A stretch of DNA of 64,000 nt from Jaminaea rosea (lineage: Eukaryota > Basidiomycota > Exobasidiomycetes > Microstromatales), in assembly GCF_003144245.1 (NCBI RefSeq), contig NW_020289981.1, positions 158,831-222,830 on the forward strand, written 5' to 3'. Position numbers and translations under genes: made by a program. This document shows positions 61,634-64,000 of this stretch, in pieces. The notes under the pieces were generated by a model. The model made no database searches. It saw only the letters and a program-made list of their open reading frames with translations, and had not been told where the DNA came from. How positions within the stretch are numbered: position 1 is the first letter of the stretch; every line of letters starts with the position of its first letter.

Positions 61634-63373
61634 ATGTCAGTGTTAGCGCTCGCGGCTCCTCGCATCGAGGCGCCGCATCACCATCATCATAGCCACACCT
61701 ACGCTCCGGATCCACAACACGACAACACTGCTTCCCCTTCAGCCCGTCCGGCTCAGCCTTGTTCATCCTCGTCGTCCCATCGCCGCGCCAACTTTCCCTG
61801 CACTCATCCCCACTGTCACAGATCCTTCACTCGTCTGGCCAAGCTCGAAGCACACATCTGTACTCACACAGGTGAACGACCGTTCCCTTGCTCCCATCCC
61901 GGCTGCTCCTCGGCCTTCACATCTGCCTGGAAGCTTCAAGAGCATGCATTGACGCACCTCGCGCCAGAGGAACGCGAGGTATCCAAGCGCTTTCCCTGCG
62001 ACCTCTGCGGCAAACGCTTCCGCTCCAGTCAACACTTGGCCCGTCATAAGGAAGGAGTTCACGACGAGTCTTCTCCAGTGGCATCATCATCCACCCTCCC
62101 TCAGCCTCCAGAGAAGCCAACCTACCCGTGCTCAGAACCTGGCTGCAGCGCCACCTTCGCCAAGCGTAAGCATCTCCGGCAACACATCTGGGAGGAGCAC
62201 GCTGCTCCTGGGCAAGATAGTAAGCTGCCATTTCCCTGCTCACACCCTGGGTGTACGAAGCGTTTCCCCACCAACTCGAAGCGCAACTCACATTTCAAGA
62301 GCGTGCATTCTGATCGGACGTACACCTGCAGCCTGCCACACGGGCAAGACGAGCATGGCGAGCAGAAGGTCTTTGGGACTTGGTCGGCATTGCAAAGGCA
62401 TATGAAGGAAGAGCATCCACCAACGTGCCCTTATGCTATTTGCGGGGGAAAGACGTTTAAAAGGCCAGAGAATCTGAGGGCGCATCTAAAGAGACACAAG
62501 CAGAAGGAGGCCGCGCTGCGGGAGGCGGCCGCTGACGATGATGACGAAGAGAATGAGAGCGACTGCGGTCTCTCTGACAAAGAAGAGCTCGACCTCCGTT
62601 CACTGCCTCGAGAGTACGTCTGCAATTGGCAGCCACCCGACGCGACCTCATCGCCGATGACACCATGCACCAAACGCTTCAAATCCAACCATGCGCGGGA
62701 TACGCACATCCGAGTCGCCCACCTCAAGCTGCGTCCCTTTGCTTGCGCGTGCGGCAAGACGTACGGGCACAAGCATTTGCTCAAGAGACATCAGACCAAG
62801 TGCAAGGTGGCGGCCAGCGATCGGGAAGACTCTGCCGCCAATACGAGCGGTGATGCCGGTAGTCTGCCAATCCACAGCTCGCCTTCGCCTCCTTCGGAGC
62901 TGGACTCGGACGAGGAAGACGAAATCTATCGACGAGGCGGCGGGGCTTTACCTGATCAGTTGCGAGATGAGGCAGCCAGGCTCAAGACGAGCAAGAGGAA
63001 GAGGAAGAGCGATGCTGGCTCGAGCCAACCCAGTGGGCCTTCGATGGTCGACCTTCTTACTGGCAGGGGTTACGTACAGGCGGGAAGCGCACCAGCAGAC
63101 GATGACGATGGCGGAGCCGGTACCAAGCGACGCCGTCGAATGCGGGGTCGCGTAGTTGCTTGTCCCTACTCCAAGCTACATCGCTTCACCTCTACTCAGC
63201 CATCTCGATGCGACGTCCACTTCTCGCGTCTCTACGACATGCGGCGTCACCTCAAATCTGCTCACGGCCTAGAATTCGAGGACGATACTGAGCTGCGCGC
63301 CCTGCTGGATGACGAGGATCTAGACAAGTTGGCGAAGCCGCGGAGGTGTAGCGAAGGGACCGGCGAGGAGTGA
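61634..63373 (+). CDS. Multi-C2H2 zinc-finger protein, TFIIIA-like
   Basis: Single exon, 579 residues. About ten finger-like units follow a His/Ser-rich start. Units 1, 2, 4 and 5 are typical of TFIIIA (FPCTHPHCHRSF, FPCSHPGCSSAF, YPCSEPGCSATF, FPCSHPGCTKRF, each C-x4-C-x12-H-x3-5-H); unit 3 is FPCDLCGKRF. Unit 6 (YTCSLPHGQDEHG...) has lost one Cys. Unit 8 (YVCNWQPPD...) and the last unit (VACPYSKLHRFTS...CDVHFSRLYDMRRHL) have long Cys-Cys loops. A spacer of about 115 acidic and basic residues precedes the last finger, like the long spacer before the last finger of yeast TFIIIA. TFIIIA binds the 5S rRNA gene and 5S rRNA for RNA polymerase III. Another C2H2 factor is possible. Confidence 0.72.
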   Translation: MSVLALAAPRIEAPHHHHHSHTYAPDPQHDNTASPSARPAQPCSSSSSHRRANFPCTHPHCHRSFTRLAKLEAHICTHTGERPFPCSHPGCSSAFTSAWKLQEHALTHLAPEEREVSKRFPCDLCGKRFRSSQHLARHKEGVHDESSPVASSSTLPQPPEKPTYPCSEPGCSATFAKRKHLRQHIWEEHAAPGQDSKLPFPCSHPGCTKRFPTNSKRNSHFKSVHSDRTYTCSLPHGQDEHGEQKVFGTWSALQRHMKEEHPPTCPYAICGGKTFKRPENLRAHLKRHKQKEAALREAAADDDDEENESDCGLSDKEELDLRSLPREYVCNWQPPDATSSPMTPCTKRFKSNHARDTHIRVAHLKLRPFACACGKTYGHKHLLKRHQTKCKVAASDREDSAANTSGDAGSLPIHSSPSPPSELDSDEEDEIYRRGGGALPDQLRDEAARLKTSKRKRKSDAGSSQPSGPSMVDLLTGRGYVQAGSAPADDDDGGAGTKRRRRMRGRVVACPYSKLHRFTSTQPSRCDVHFSRLYDMRRHLKSAHGLEFEDDTELRALLDDEDLDKLAKPRRCSEGTGEE

Positions 63374-64000
63374 TTCTCTCGATTAGATATACCGCGTCCC
63401 AGACCTCGAATGAATATACCGTATCCTGACGATATGACCAACGCAGGCCTAGTCACGACTTCGATGGCTCGGCCCATTGATTTTGACATGACAGCCAGCT
63501 CCACGACGTCTACGACGCATCGTCGCATCGCATCCTTTCCCCTCCCTCGACACCCGCCGTCGCCGATCGTGACCGTCCAGTCGACGGGCCTTTCATGACC
63601 TACCGCACATCACCTCGACTGATCAAAGCTCGACGCTCGATGCTCGTCCCCATGCCTCCCCCACCACCCATCTCGTGCCTTTCTCCCCCGTGCTTGTGTG
63701 TGTGTATGTTTGTGAGCGCCCTCGCGCCCTCGCTCCCGAGCTCAATCGCCTCGTCTATCCGAAGGGCACGACACGACAAGCATCGACGAGTCCAAAAACG
63801 AAACGAAGGGGCCCAGAAACGCGGCCAGAGGGCCCAAGTGCCCGTCAGCCGTCGAGAGCTGCAAAGCTGCAAGCTGCGAGGAGAGATGGATGGGCCTCCT
63901 CACGCGTCCTGCCTTTCCTGTCTGGCTGCCCGGGCGGGCGCCCGCCTTTGCACTTCGCAGCCCACAGAGGCCCTGCAGCTTCGCAGCTTCGCAGCTTCGC
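63374..64000. other. 3' flank of the TFIIIA-like gene, no gene seen
   Basis: 627 bases to the window edge. Contains a TG-rich tract (about 63694-63717) and a GC-rich palindromic stretch (about 63930-63945). No supported gene. Confidence 0.5.
63975..64000 (+). repeat. 8-base tandem repeat at window edge
   Basis: GCAGCTTC occurs three times in tandem (63975-63998) and is cut by the window end. An imperfect inverted match (GCTGCAAAGCTGCAAGCTGC) lies at about 63859-63878. Confidence 0.8.

Noticed and set aside
1-64000. Transposon, viral, CRISPR or prokaryotic defence elements
   Set aside because: No terminal repeats with a transposase, reverse transcriptase, integrase or spacer-repeat array was seen.

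Overview
This window looks like nuclear DNA of a GC-rich, gene-dense basidiomycete fungus, possibly in the Ustilaginomycotina; the phylum is reasonably safe, the subphylum is a guess. The evidence is many short introns (about 56-110 bases) with GTGAGT/GTGAGC-type donors, eukaryotic tRNA genes with introns after position 37, and fungal genes such as ARG2, THS1, RRS1, LCP5, TFIIIA, a tricalbin-like lipid-transfer protein and a fungal ADAM protease. I rebuilt spliced models by hand; every multi-exon model listed keeps an open frame and a coding length divisible by three.

Layout. 1-6306: 3' part of a giant Ser/Ala/Leu-rich repeat protein. 6678-10678: tandem pair of secreted GH28 pectinases on the minus strand. 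11545-13793: divergent ribosome-biogenesis pair (LCP5/neuroguidin-like and RRS1). 13842-16595: threonyl-tRNA synthetase with a low-complexity insert. 18160-21303: an RNA-binding protein of Whi3/Scw1 type whose C-terminus is an LTO1-like Fe-S adaptor domain. 23191-25229: secreted GMC oxidoreductase. 26069-27721: secreted, probably GPI-anchored alpha/beta hydrolase. 28679-30993: ARG2. 32093-33766: UNC93-like transporter. 34248-36034: GH27 alpha-galactosidase. 36824-37253: small cysteine-rich secreted protein (effector-like). 38149-40022: F-box protein with two tiny first exons. 40093-42930: mitochondrial PPR protein. 43293-45779: Arg/Ser-rich nuclear-type protein. 46018-46553: small putative mitochondrial protein. 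47026-48468: inverted pair of intron-containing tRNA-Gly(GCC) genes, each followed by a hairpin. 48878-51718: ankyrin protein. 52324-56052: SMP/C2 protein. 56321-59197: ADAM metalloprotease. 59818-61345: histidine phosphatase with a duplicated internal module. 61634-63373: TFIIIA-like zinc-finger protein.

Themes. Secreted plant-polymer enzymes (two GH28, GH27, GMC), a small secreted cysteine-rich protein and a giant repeat protein are interspersed with housekeeping genes for translation and RNA metabolism (LCP5, RRS1, THS1, tRNA-Gly, TFIIIA, LTO1-like). This fits a plant-associated fungus but is not a single cluster.

The two strongest unusual signals are the one-frame fusion of an RRM protein to an LTO1-like domain, and the histidine-phosphatase gene whose internal duplication carries a duplicated splice donor that could switch between one-copy and two-copy proteins. 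No prokaryotic-type system, CRISPR array or intact transposon was seen.
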